Shown piece by piece: positions 50,786 through 58,825 of a DNA stretch of 64,000 nucleotides; the stretch's first letter is position 1; every line of letters starts with the position of its first letter. Where the stretch lies: positions 992,001 through 1,056,000 of the forward strand of contig CAWGGG010000002.1 in the NCBI GenBank assembly GCA_963822145.1. Direction: 5' to 3'. The notes beneath the pieces were generated by a model. The model worked only from the letters and a program-made list of their open reading frames with translations, was not told the origin of the DNA and searched no databases. A program made the translations under genes and the position numbers. This DNA comes from UBA5072 sp963822145 (lineage in GTDB: Bacteria; Bacteroidota; Bacteroidia; Bacteroidales; UBA10428).

Positions 50786-53245
50786 CTAATCCGGAAGTTT
50801 ACTTGCAAGACGCTGCCGTACAAGGTTCTTTAATGACTCATAAGAATGGTTTTCGGGATATACCGGGTGCAGAAACTCCACCGATACTTTTTTGAAAAGC
50901 CTCGGAAAAGTTGATCCGGAGGGGAGAATGTTGTATGAACCGTTAATGGCGACTGGAATGACAGGGATCTTCAATTCCTGGCTGAGGATGGCAAAAGTTT
51001 GTTTAAAGTCACCCAGTTTGCCATTCATGGTTCTTGTTCCTTCAGGGAATATCAGCAGGTTCTTACCTTTTTTCAATACTTCGGCCAGCTTTTGAATGGA
51101 AAGCTTCAGGTCATTATTCACATCCACGAGAATGATGTTGTTCCGGTTGGCCAGAAAGCGAAGAAAACGACCGCGGAAGTGCTTCTCCTTGGCATATACG
51201 TAAGTATTCTTCATGATCCTGCGTTTCAGCAGCGAGGCCACCAGGAAACCGTCCAGGATGCTCTGGTGATTGGGAGCAATGATGCAGGGCCCGTCGGGAA
51301 GGTTTTCAAGTCCCTTGGTCTTGATGCGCAGGAACATGCTCAATATCAAATGAAAGAGGTTCTTAAGCAGATTGTGGGTAAACCAGGATTCAGGCAGGTT
51401 GATCTGCACTTTTTCCTTCAGGATCTGCGACCAGCTGATGCCCTCAAAGTTCAGCCGTGTCTTTTTTTGATGGAGATGTTCGGCAAGTTTTTCCACAGAG
51501 GCAAAATCTGCCAGGCTGTTTTCAGGAACATCTACACCGAAGGCAGTTTCAATAAAAGTGGACAGACTCACCCTGCCCAGGGAATCCAGGGCAAGATCAA
51601 GCTCAATATGGTCGCTGGGGTGAACGGTTTGCTGTGTTTCCTCCTGGAGGAATTTTTTTATGGCCTGGTATTCCCGGGTTTTTGGTTCATCCATAACCGA
51701 TTGTTTACGGGATCCCGCCATTTCCGGGAGCAGAAAGCGCTTTATCTTGCCCAGCCTTGTTTTGGGCAGTTCCGAGGAAGTAATGTGAAACCGCAGTACT
51801 TTTTTATGTGGCGTTACGGTGCGGTTCACCTGGTCAATCACTTTCCACCGGAAGTGGTCCTCCAAAGCTGTGACCCCTTCTGTGTTCAGTTTCCGGAAAT
51901 CGGGGACCAGGATAGCCTGCAGGATTCCGTCTTTCAAAAAAACACCTGCTTCTTTGACAAATTCGGATTGCTTCAGGATGGCACGTTCCACCTCTTCGGG
52001 ATTTATATTTTTGCCATTGGGCAGCACTATGATCTCTTTTTTGCGGCCGGTGATGTGCAGGTATCCCTGCTCGTCGAGGTAACCAAGATCGCCTGTATGC
52101 AGCCAGCCGTCTTTCAGCACCTGGGCCGTGTCTTCGGGCTTGTTAAAATAACCCTGCATAACATTATTACCTGAAACTACTATTTCACCCTCAACGAATC
52201 TTATCTGAATCCCCGGAAGCAGGTGACCGGGTACCCCTGGCAAAATCTTACCGGGACGGGTAAACGTGATCATGGGGGCTGTTTCCGTCATGCCATAGCC
52301 TTCGAGAATTTCGAAGCCCAGGGTTTTGAAAAGCCTGACAACCTCCCGGTCCACGGGAGCGCCTCCGCAAACCAGGTATTTCAGATGACCGCCGAATTTC
52401 TTCTGGACCGATCCAAATACCTTACGTGAAAAAGACAGGGAATCGATCGCTCCGGCTAATTTTACCAGGGCCCGGGCAACCAGGCTCTGGTTGATTTTTT
52501 CTCTGAGGCCCTTGTAAATAAGCTGATAGAGCCGGGGAACGCCGATCATGATGGTAATACCATAGTTTTTAAAGGTGGCCATCATATCCTCGGCGGCCAG
52601 GGAAGTGTTCAATACCATGGTCGCGCCAGCATACAACGGTGCCACAATGGTTCCCACCAGGGGAAGAATATGATGAAAGGGCAGCAGGATCATCACGCGG
52701 TCCTCAGGCGTGAAAATCCTCACATCCTCGCATACTGCAACGAGATTGGTAAGAAGGTTCCGGAAGGAAAGCATAACCCCTTTCGGATTTCCTGTGGTTC
52801 CTGATGTATATAAGATAAAAGCTGTTTGCTCGGGATCGTCAACGACAAAATCAGACGTTTCATGCCCGGGATTCTGTGCGGGCAGCTTTTCAAAAACCAG
52901 GACATCAGGTTGAACACCGGCATCACTCAGGGCAAGGCTTATAAGATCGTGCTTTTCAGCAGAACAGAATAACGCCCGCGGGGCACTGTCTTGCAGTATA
53001 TAGGCAACATCCTCCCGGGATGACATCACATCAATGGGAACAACGGAAGCACCGTTTTTCCAAATGGCATAAAGGGCCAGGATATATTCCGTCCGGTTTT
53101 CGGAGAATATAACAACCCTCTCGTTCCTCACGTTGCGCAGCAGTCCGGCATAATGGTCGATTTGTGCCAGAAGCTGATTGTAAGTAAGGTGAATTTCTTT
53201 TCCAAGCAGCGCAGCCTTCTCACTTTTTCCGATTAATTGTATCAT
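50786..53245 (-). CDS. Three-domain fusion: AMP-dependent acyl ligase, acyl carrier domain, PlsC acyltransferase
   Basis: An 819-residue protein. Residues ~1-500 are an acyl-CoA/ACP synthetase: FILYTSGTTGNPKGVMLSF (ATP loop), EGYGMTETAPM, GWLHTGDLGYLDEQG and the lysine-containing LPKTRLGKIKRFL. Residues ~515-590 are an acyl-carrier domain with the phosphopantetheine serine in LALDSLGRVSL. Residues ~630-819 are a PlsC acyltransferase: IIAPNHQSILDGFL, FPEGTRTMNGKLGDFK. The protein could activate a free fatty acid, load it on its own carrier and pass it to a lysophospholipid, like E. coli Aas but with the domains in the opposite order and with a built-in carrier. No membrane transporter domain. 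Confidence 0.88.
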   Translation of the reverse strand: MIQLIGKSEKAALLGKEIHLTYNQLLAQIDHYAGLLRNVRNERVVIFSENRTEYILALYAIWKNGASVVPIDVMSSREDVAYILQDSAPRALFCSAEKHDLISLALSDAGVQPDVLVFEKLPAQNPGHETSDFVVDDPEQTAFILYTSGTTGNPKGVMLSFRNLLTNLVAVCEDVRIFTPEDRVMILLPFHHILPLVGTIVAPLYAGATMVLNTSLAAEDMMATFKNYGITIMIGVPRLYQLIYKGLREKINQSLVARALVKLAGAIDSLSFSRKVFGSVQKKFGGHLKYLVCGGAPVDREVVRLFKTLGFEILEGYGMTETAPMITFTRPGKILPGVPGHLLPGIQIRFVEGEIVVSGNNVMQGYFNKPEDTAQVLKDGWLHTGDLGYLDEQGYLHITGRKKEIIVLPNGKNINPEEVERAILKQSEFVKEAGVFLKDGILQAILVPDFRKLNTEGVTALEDHFRWKVIDQVNRTVTPHKKVLRFHITSSELPKTRLGKIKRFLLPEMAGSRKQSVMDEPKTREYQAIKKFLQEETQQTVHPSDHIELDLALDSLGRVSLSTFIETAFGVDVPENSLADFASVEKLAEHLHQKKTRLNFEGISWSQILKEKVQINLPESWFTHNLLKNLFHLILSMFLRIKTKGLENLPDGPCIIAPNHQSILDGFLVASLLKRRIMKNTYVYAKEKHFRGRFLRFLANRNNIILVDVNNDLKLSIQKLAEVLKKGKNLLIFPEGTRTMNGKLGDFKQTFAILSQELKIPVIPVAINGSYNILPSGSTFPRLFKKVSVEFLHPVYPENHSYESLKNLVRQRLASKLPD

Positions 53246-53297
53246 TGGTAGAAATTTAGCTGCGCAAAGGTACGATAAATTGTCCAGAATGCCAATT

Positions 53298-54695
53298 TCA
53301 ATCGGGGTAACCGGGCCTTACACACAAGGCGTCATTCAGCGCTATAATGGCTCTATTATAATCATCTCGTCCGATAACAAACTGCATGTTGACCTGTTTC
53401 AGCGATTGGGATATGGCATCCACGTTTATGTTGTTGTTGGCAAGAGCGGCTGTGGCTTTGGCAATGATGCCCGGCTGGGCGATGTTGGTACCCAGCGCGC
53501 ATACGAGGGCCACGGGTTTTACAGTCACCTCATAATACCTTCCGCGTAGCTCATTCACAAGTTCTTCAGATACATCCTCTTCCCAGATCACCTGCGTAAT
53601 GCTGTTGGCATTGGTGGCCTTCAGAATGTAACTGACGTTATACTGTTCAAACGATTGCATGATAGCGCGGTCATAACCCACCTGACCCACCATAAGCGGG
53701 TCGTGAATCTCAATGGCAATCACCTGGTCAGTGCCGGAAATGATCTCAACCCTGGATTTTTCACCGACATAGTCATTGGATATCAGGGTCCCCGGATGAT
53801 CAGGCTCAAAAGTGTTTTTTATGCGGATCTTGATCTTGGCCATTTCCAGTGGCTTGGACGCTTTGGGATGAATGGCTTCCATCCCGATGTCCGCCAGCTG
53901 ATCCGCAACATTGAAATTCGTAAATCCAACGGGGATTGATTTATCCACCCCGACGATATTCGGATCGGCAGAGGAAAGATGGAATTCCTTATGGATCACA
54001 GCTTCATCCGCTTTTATTTCCACGGCGACCTTGCTGAAGGTTACTTCACTATATCCCCGGTCGAATTCCCTCATAATGCCTTCGGTGCCCTTGGTGTAAC
54101 CAGTGACAATGGGAATGGTACTGGAATAATCGAGGTTCTTGAAGGCTTTATGAATCCGCTCATCAATGGTGAGGTATTCCGAGTCGTTAAAACCGCAGAG
54201 ATCCACGAATGTGGCATTAATACAGTTATTTTCCAGGATATTCACAGAATTGAATGCGGCATGGGCTTCACCTATGGATGACAGGATCTCCCGGGCAGCC
54301 AGCAGTATGTTCTGCCGGTTGACATACCCGGTGGCCAATACATCAGCCAGGCTGTTCAGGTAATTTTTAGCCTGCAATATCCGGTTCATAATGAATGTGT
54401 CTGCTTTTTCCTGGTTCAGGCCGATGAATCCGAAGGTGCGGTTGATGGCAATCAGTTTGTCGAGCAGTTCCATCAGTGCCAGGTTGTAATCTTCGAGATT
54501 GACGAATTTCAGGTATATGCCTGGTTCTTTGGTTTTCTTATGTTCCAGGAGCCAGTTGGTAACGTTGTTATAGGCCGAAACCACAAAAATCCGATTGTAA
54601 TAGCTTTGCCCATCGGCCGGTTTCATGATGATGTTGGTCATTACATCCTGGAATTTTGACATGGACGTACCACCTATCTTTTCAACTGTAAGCAT
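53298..54695 (-). CDS. Aspartate kinase, ectoine-cluster (Ask_Ect-like) type
   Basis: A 465-residue aspartokinase distinct from the lysC-type enzyme at 46328. The start MLTVEKIGGTSMSKF and the body (DRGYSEVTFSKVAVEIKADEAVIHKEFHL, where the second half of the kinase domain is expected) resemble the aspartokinase found beside ectABC genes. Two ACT domains end the protein (VIAIEIHDPLMVGQVGYDRA, IAQPGIIAKATAALANNNIN). No ectoine genes are in this window. A general role in aspartate-family synthesis with different feedback control is possible. A -7-like TATTTTTG on the - strand (54745-54752) lies 50 bases upstream. Confidence 0.8.
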   Translation of the reverse strand: MLTVEKIGGTSMSKFQDVMTNIIMKPADGQSYYNRIFVVSAYNNVTNWLLEHKKTKEPGIYLKFVNLEDYNLALMELLDKLIAINRTFGFIGLNQEKADTFIMNRILQAKNYLNSLADVLATGYVNRQNILLAAREILSSIGEAHAAFNSVNILENNCINATFVDLCGFNDSEYLTIDERIHKAFKNLDYSSTIPIVTGYTKGTEGIMREFDRGYSEVTFSKVAVEIKADEAVIHKEFHLSSADPNIVGVDKSIPVGFTNFNVADQLADIGMEAIHPKASKPLEMAKIKIRIKNTFEPDHPGTLISNDYVGEKSRVEIISGTDQVIAIEIHDPLMVGQVGYDRAIMQSFEQYNVSYILKATNANSITQVIWEEDVSEELVNELRGRYYEVTVKPVALVCALGTNIAQPGIIAKATAALANNNINVDAISQSLKQVNMQFVIGRDDYNRAIIALNDALCVRPGYPD

Positions 54696-54770
54696 TATTT
54701 ACTGTATATAAATTAGATCCGAATGCATAATTTTTAGATTCGGGCAAAAATAGTAAAAAAAATAGTAAGT

Positions 54771-54849
54771 GGTTACTGGTGATGTTAATTGGTGACTGGT
54801 GACTGGTGACTGGTGACTGGTGACTGGTGACTGGTGACTGGTGACTGGT
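54771..54849 (-). repeat. 7-bp tandem array GGTGACT/ACCAGTC
   Basis: Eight exact copies of GGTGACT plus three bases (54791-54849), preceded by a degenerate part from 54771. On the - strand it reads AGTCACC, 43 bases after the stop codon of the lipoprotein gene at 54893 and beyond its GGGACAA array. Confidence 0.9.
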
Positions 54850-54860
54850 TTTCAGTGTTC

Positions 54861-54895
54861 GTCCCTTGTCCCTCGTCCCTTGTCCCTTGTCCCTA
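54861..54895 (-). repeat. GGGACAA-family array at the stop codon of the lipoprotein gene
   Basis: Five heptamers, on + GTCCCTT, GTCCCTC, GTCCCTT, GTCCCTT, GTCCCTA. On the - strand they read GGGACAA/GGGACGA in the sense of the lipoprotein gene. The first copy includes the TAG stop codon itself. Confidence 0.9.
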
Positions 54896-55396
54896 TTTCA
54901 TCTCCACCCGGAATACCGGTTTATGTCCGAACAATTCCCCTTCAGGTGTATAATAATTGTAGCCCAGTACCATGGAAATGACCTTTTTCTGCATGCTTTT
55001 TTCAGCGGGGTTCAGGTACCAAACCTCCGTAAACTGGATCATGCCGATCTTATCACGGCTGAAGCCAGCAGCGCTCTCGATTTCCTGCACCTGCCTGCCG
55101 GTGAGCTTTTCCTGGGTTTCATGGTTGAAGGCGCTGATTCTGCCAGAATATACCATATTAAAAATACTGTCGATCAGCACCGCATAATTGACCCGGGAGA
55201 GGCAAAAGGCCTTCCAGGTGTCATCAGGATTCGAATTGCGGATTACGACATCATAAATTATAGTGTCCGCTGCAATGATTCCCAGGGCTTTGCCAGGGGC
55301 AGGGGGGCTGACTGCATCCGGGATCCTATCGCGGTTTTTACTGCATCCGGTAACCACCAGAAACAGGGTCATTACAATAAGCAGGCTGTACTTCAT
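54893..55396 (-). CDS. Lipoprotein of unknown function
   Basis: A 167-residue protein with a clear lipoprotein signal (LFLVVTGCSKN, cysteine at residue 18). The mature part has a serine/proline-rich start, then YDVVIRNSNPDDTWKAFCLS, a helical middle and EVWYLNPAEKSMQKKVISMVLG before the final YTPEGELFGHKPVFRVEM. No family can be named with confidence. It is divergent from the M28 peptidase lipoprotein gene; the two starts are 90 bases apart. Confidence 0.75.
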   Translation of the reverse strand: MKYSLLIVMTLFLVVTGCSKNRDRIPDAVSPPAPGKALGIIAADTIIYDVVIRNSNPDDTWKAFCLSRVNYAVLIDSIFNMVYSGRISAFNHETQEKLTGRQVQEIESAAGFSRDKIGMIQFTEVWYLNPAEKSMQKKVISMVLGYNYYTPEGELFGHKPVFRVEMK

Positions 55397-55486
55397 AGAC
55401 GGGCGGATAATTTTTATGCAAGATTGCGGGAGTATGATCTGGATTTTTTTTCGATCTTTAACCCCTTGGAATCAATTTTTGCCAAA

Positions 55487-57271
55487 ATGATAAAAAAGAA
55501 ATCAATATTACTAAATATATTCCGTGGGATTTCCATTCCCGCCGCACTTTTTCTGGTGGTATCATGCCGCGTGTATCAATATTCAACCGACATAACGGAA
55601 GGCGATCTGCACAACCACCTTGAATACCTTTCTTCTGACGCCCTGGACGGAAGATATCCGGGAACTGTGGGAGATGCCGTCGCAGGAAAGTATCTTGAAG
55701 AGCAGTTTGAAGCAATCGGTCTGCAGGTCCGGCAACAGGATTTTTCATTTGTCCAATCCGTTGTCAGAGGCCCTGAAAATCTTTTGGAAATCAAGGGACA
55801 GGTAATGCCCCCCGAATCCTTTGCCCCCTTTCCTTTTTCAAAGGATACCCTGCTTTCCGCTCCGGTGGTTTTTGCAGGGTACGGCCTTACCGTTGAAACG
55901 GATTCATTCAAATGGAACGATTACCAGGGGCTTGAAATAAAAGATAAATGGGTGCTGGTATTCAGGGGTATTCCCGATATTCCTGAGAAAGCGGATCTGT
56001 TGTCGATGTCCTCAGATGATCGTGACAAGGCCATGCTTGCCCTGGATAATGGCGCCGCCGGAATTCTTTTGGTGTCCGGTCCAGGTTTTGATCCTGAGGA
56101 TGCACTGGTGACCGTATCCTCAAAACAGGCATCCGTTGGTATACCGGCTCTACAGCTTTCAAGAGCCATGGCTGATCTGATCCTTCCAGTCAATACGCCG
56201 GTGAAAGATCTTGAATCGCGAATCATCTCGGATAAGAAACCTTTGGGTTTCCCGGTTGATTTTATGGTTAAGGCACAGACTGACCTGGAACAGGTAATGG
56301 GCCATACGAGCAACTGGATCGGCATACTCGATGGTTCAGACCCAATGCTCAGAAATGAATATATCGTTGTGGGTGCGCATTATGACCACCTGGGTACGGG
56401 TGGTCCGGGAAGTTCTTCCCGTCGTCCCGACAGCGTGGCCGTTCACAATGGTGCCGATGATAATGCCTCGGGAGTTTCAGCCATGCTCGAAATTGCTGCT
56501 AAACTTAAAAAGAACCAGCAGGAGCTTAAAAGATCCTTGCTGTTCATTGCTTTTGGCGCGGAGGAAATGGGTCTCCTGGGATCGAAGTATTTCGTTAATC
56601 ATTCCCCGGTGGGATTGAACCAGATAGATGCCATGATTAACCTCGACATGCTGGGAAGACTGGATACGCTTAAAGGGATCCAGATCGGAGGAACGGGTAC
56701 TTCAAAGGAGGCCGATTCACTCATCCGGCTCAGTAATGACCCTTACAATTTCAAACTCAAATTGAGCCCGGAGGGCAGTGGTCCTTCGGATCATTCCTCT
56801 TTCTACGGGAAGAATATCCCGGTGTTTTTCATCACAACTGGCGCTCATGAAGATTATCATACGCCGGATGATGATGCTGACCGGATCAACTTTGCCGGAC
56901 TGAAAGCTGTGTCGGATCTTGCCTACAGGCTGGTGCTTCATATCGACCAGCAGCCCGGCAAACTGACATTCAGGGAAGCCGGTCCCCGGGAAGCTCCCAC
57001 GGCCAGGAGCCGTTTTAAGGTGACCCTGGGCTTTATGCCCGATTTCAGTGCCACTGACATTGAAGGGGTAAGGGTTGACTTTGTCACCAAGGGGAAGGCT
57101 GCCGAGCGGGGGGGCATCATGAACGGGGATATTATAACTGCCATTGACGGATTGGCCATAAAAAACATCTACGATTATATGTACCGTTTGTCAAAACTTT
57201 CCAAAAATCAGATCATCAGCGTTGAATTGCTCAGAAACGGGCAAAAGGAAGTGTTAATCATTCAACTATAA
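55487..57271 (+). CDS. M28-family aminopeptidase lipoprotein with PA and PDZ domains
   Basis: A 594-residue exopeptidase anchored by a lipoprotein signal (ALFLVVSC, cysteine 27). A protease-associated region (~90-260) is followed by the M28 zinc domain, whose ligands are visible: VGAHYDHLG (~298), NGADDNASGVSA (~324), FGAEEMGLLGS (~359), MINLDMLGR and the late TGAHEDYHTPDD. A PDZ domain (~500-594) ends the protein (GGIMNGDIITAIDGLAIKN). It probably trims peptides at the outer membrane or in the periplasm. The frame is open far upstream, but that part is antisense to the lipoprotein gene; the ATG at 55487 begins a proper signal. Confidence 0.92.
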   Translation: MIKKKSILLNIFRGISIPAALFLVVSCRVYQYSTDITEGDLHNHLEYLSSDALDGRYPGTVGDAVAGKYLEEQFEAIGLQVRQQDFSFVQSVVRGPENLLEIKGQVMPPESFAPFPFSKDTLLSAPVVFAGYGLTVETDSFKWNDYQGLEIKDKWVLVFRGIPDIPEKADLLSMSSDDRDKAMLALDNGAAGILLVSGPGFDPEDALVTVSSKQASVGIPALQLSRAMADLILPVNTPVKDLESRIISDKKPLGFPVDFMVKAQTDLEQVMGHTSNWIGILDGSDPMLRNEYIVVGAHYDHLGTGGPGSSSRRPDSVAVHNGADDNASGVSAMLEIAAKLKKNQQELKRSLLFIAFGAEEMGLLGSKYFVNHSPVGLNQIDAMINLDMLGRLDTLKGIQIGGTGTSKEADSLIRLSNDPYNFKLKLSPEGSGPSDHSSFYGKNIPVFFITTGAHEDYHTPDDDADRINFAGLKAVSDLAYRLVLHIDQQPGKLTFREAGPREAPTARSRFKVTLGFMPDFSATDIEGVRVDFVTKGKAAERGGIMNGDIITAIDGLAIKNIYDYMYRLSKLSKNQIISVELLRNGQKEVLIIQL

Positions 57272-57275
57272 TAAC

Positions 57276-58133
57276 ATGAGGCATAATAGCTTGTTACAAT
57301 GGGTGCTGCTCTGGGGACTTGCAATTTTGATCACAGGAGCAGCTATGGTTTATCAAAACCTTACCGGACCAACGCATCCTAAAAGAATGGATTTGAGACT
57401 ATCTGAAGATCAGCAATATTCTTTGAAACTGCCACGCAGTCATGGCGGCGAAACGGACTGCCCTGTTGAACTCACGATTGCAGATACCTCCGTATCAGGG
57501 GACCTTTTTTACAGGCGTTACCCAACCAACGAGGCCTGGCAACAAACCCCCATGAAAAGGGATGGAGATAAGCTTAGCGGAGTTCTGCCCCACCAGCCTC
57601 CCGCAGGTAAACTGGAATATTACATTCAGGTCAGGCATGCCGGCCAGGTATTCAGAGTGCCTTATGGTGAACTGGTAGTCATCCGGTTCCGGGGCGATGT
57701 ACCTGCAAAAATCATTCTGCCGCATGTTTTCTGCATGTTCGTTTCCATGCTGTTATCCAACCTGACCCTCCTGCTGGCCTTGTTCAATTTCAGGCAATAC
57801 CGGTTATACGGATGGATCACTACGGCTGTTCTTTTCGTGGGAGGGCTCATCCTGGGGCCTCTGGTGCAGTATCATGCTTTTGGACAGTATTGGACCGGTT
57901 TCCCTTTTGGCTATGACCTCACCGATAACAAGACCCTCATCGCTTTTGTTTTCTGGTTCATTGCAATAGCAGGTAACCTGAAAAAGGACCGTCGATATCT
58001 TACTGTTTTGGCAGGACTGGTGATGCTGGTTATTTTTTCCATTCCCCACAGCGCCAGGGGATCGGAACTGGATCCTGAAACAGGAAAAATTAAGACAGGT
58101 ATGATAAATCTGCCTAAGACGCCTTTTGCATGA
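57276..58133 (+). CDS. Membrane protein with an extracytoplasmic N-terminal domain, unknown
   Basis: A 285-residue protein: one N-terminal hydrophobic segment (LLQWVLLWGLAILITGAAMVY), a ~115-residue extracytoplasmic beta-rich region (SLKLPRSHGGETDCPVELTI, KLEYYIQVRHAGQVFRVP), then four hydrophobic segments (~150-267). The combination suggests a sensor or envelope scaffold, but no family is recognised. It starts four bases after the M28 gene and its stop overlaps the amidotransferase start in ATGA, so the three form an operon. Confidence 0.72.
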   Translation: MRHNSLLQWVLLWGLAILITGAAMVYQNLTGPTHPKRMDLRLSEDQQYSLKLPRSHGGETDCPVELTIADTSVSGDLFYRRYPTNEAWQQTPMKRDGDKLSGVLPHQPPAGKLEYYIQVRHAGQVFRVPYGELVVIRFRGDVPAKIILPHVFCMFVSMLLSNLTLLLALFNFRQYRLYGWITTAVLFVGGLILGPLVQYHAFGQYWTGFPFGYDLTDNKTLIAFVFWFIAIAGNLKKDRRYLTVLAGLVMLVIFSIPHSARGSELDPETGKIKTGMINLPKTPFA

Positions 58134-58825
58134 CAAGAAGCAGGATAGTGATCGGTGTATCAAAACTTTCTGCCAATTACGCCAGTTGGCTGAATAAACT
58201 GAACAGTGGTTTGGAAATTGTGGACTTTTTTACCCTGGAGTTAACAGAAGTAGCCGACCGGTTTCATTCCATTTCAGGCCTGTTGCTCAGCGGGGGTGGC
58301 GATATCGATCCGGCTCTCTACGGAAGCCAGGAACTTCTACCCTATTGCAGAGACATTGATACCCGGCGCGATAAGCTGGAGATCGGGCTCATTGAGCTTG
58401 CCTTTTCCTTAAGGATCCCCACGCTGGGAATCTGTCGCGGACAGCAAATGCTGAATGTCGCCGGTAAAGGAACACTGTATGCTGATCTGCCTGCCTTTTT
58501 CAAAGGAGATATCAATCATCAGGGCAAAGAAGATGTTTACCATAAAGTGACTGTTAATGAGGGTTCCTTGTTGCACAGACTTACCGGTACCACTGTTGAA
58601 ACGGTTAACAGCTCTCACCACCAGGCAGTACGTGAAATCGCCGGGGATTTCACTGCCAGTGCTTTCAGTGATGATGGCCTCACGGAAGCCATCGAAATTC
58701 AAGCGCCGGGTAATCATCCGTTCTGCCTTGCCGTACAATGGCACCCCGAGCGGATGGATTTTGAGAATCCGTTGTCTGGACGATTAGGTAAAGGTTTCTG
58801 GGATGCTGTTGTTAGCTATCGATGA
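58130..58825 (+). CDS. Class I glutamine amidotransferase-like hydrolase (PuuD/peptidase C26 family)
   Basis: A 231-residue protein of the gamma-glutamyl-gamma-aminobutyrate hydrolase group. LLSGGGDIDPALYG marks the family, the nucleophile elbow is LGICRGQQMLNVAGKG, and the His-Glu pair is in AVQWHPERMD. Members hydrolyse gamma-glutamyl amides; the true substrate here is unknown. It belongs to the M28-membrane protein operon, which suggests work on peptides or gamma-glutamyl compounds. Its last 42 bases overlap the end of the converging histidine kinase gene. Confidence 0.88.
   Translation: MTRSRIVIGVSKLSANYASWLNKLNSGLEIVDFFTLELTEVADRFHSISGLLLSGGGDIDPALYGSQELLPYCRDIDTRRDKLEIGLIELAFSLRIPTLGICRGQQMLNVAGKGTLYADLPAFFKGDINHQGKEDVYHKVTVNEGSLLHRLTGTTVETVNSSHHQAVREIAGDFTASAFSDDGLTEAIEIQAPGNHPFCLAVQWHPERMDFENPLSGRLGKGFWDAVVSYR

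Noticed and set aside
54866..55486. Open frame that extends the M28 peptidase by 207 residues at the N-terminus
   Set aside because: It is antisense to a lipoprotein gene with a proper signal and it starts within a repeat array. The ATG at 55487 opens a clear lipoprotein signal, so the real gene starts there.
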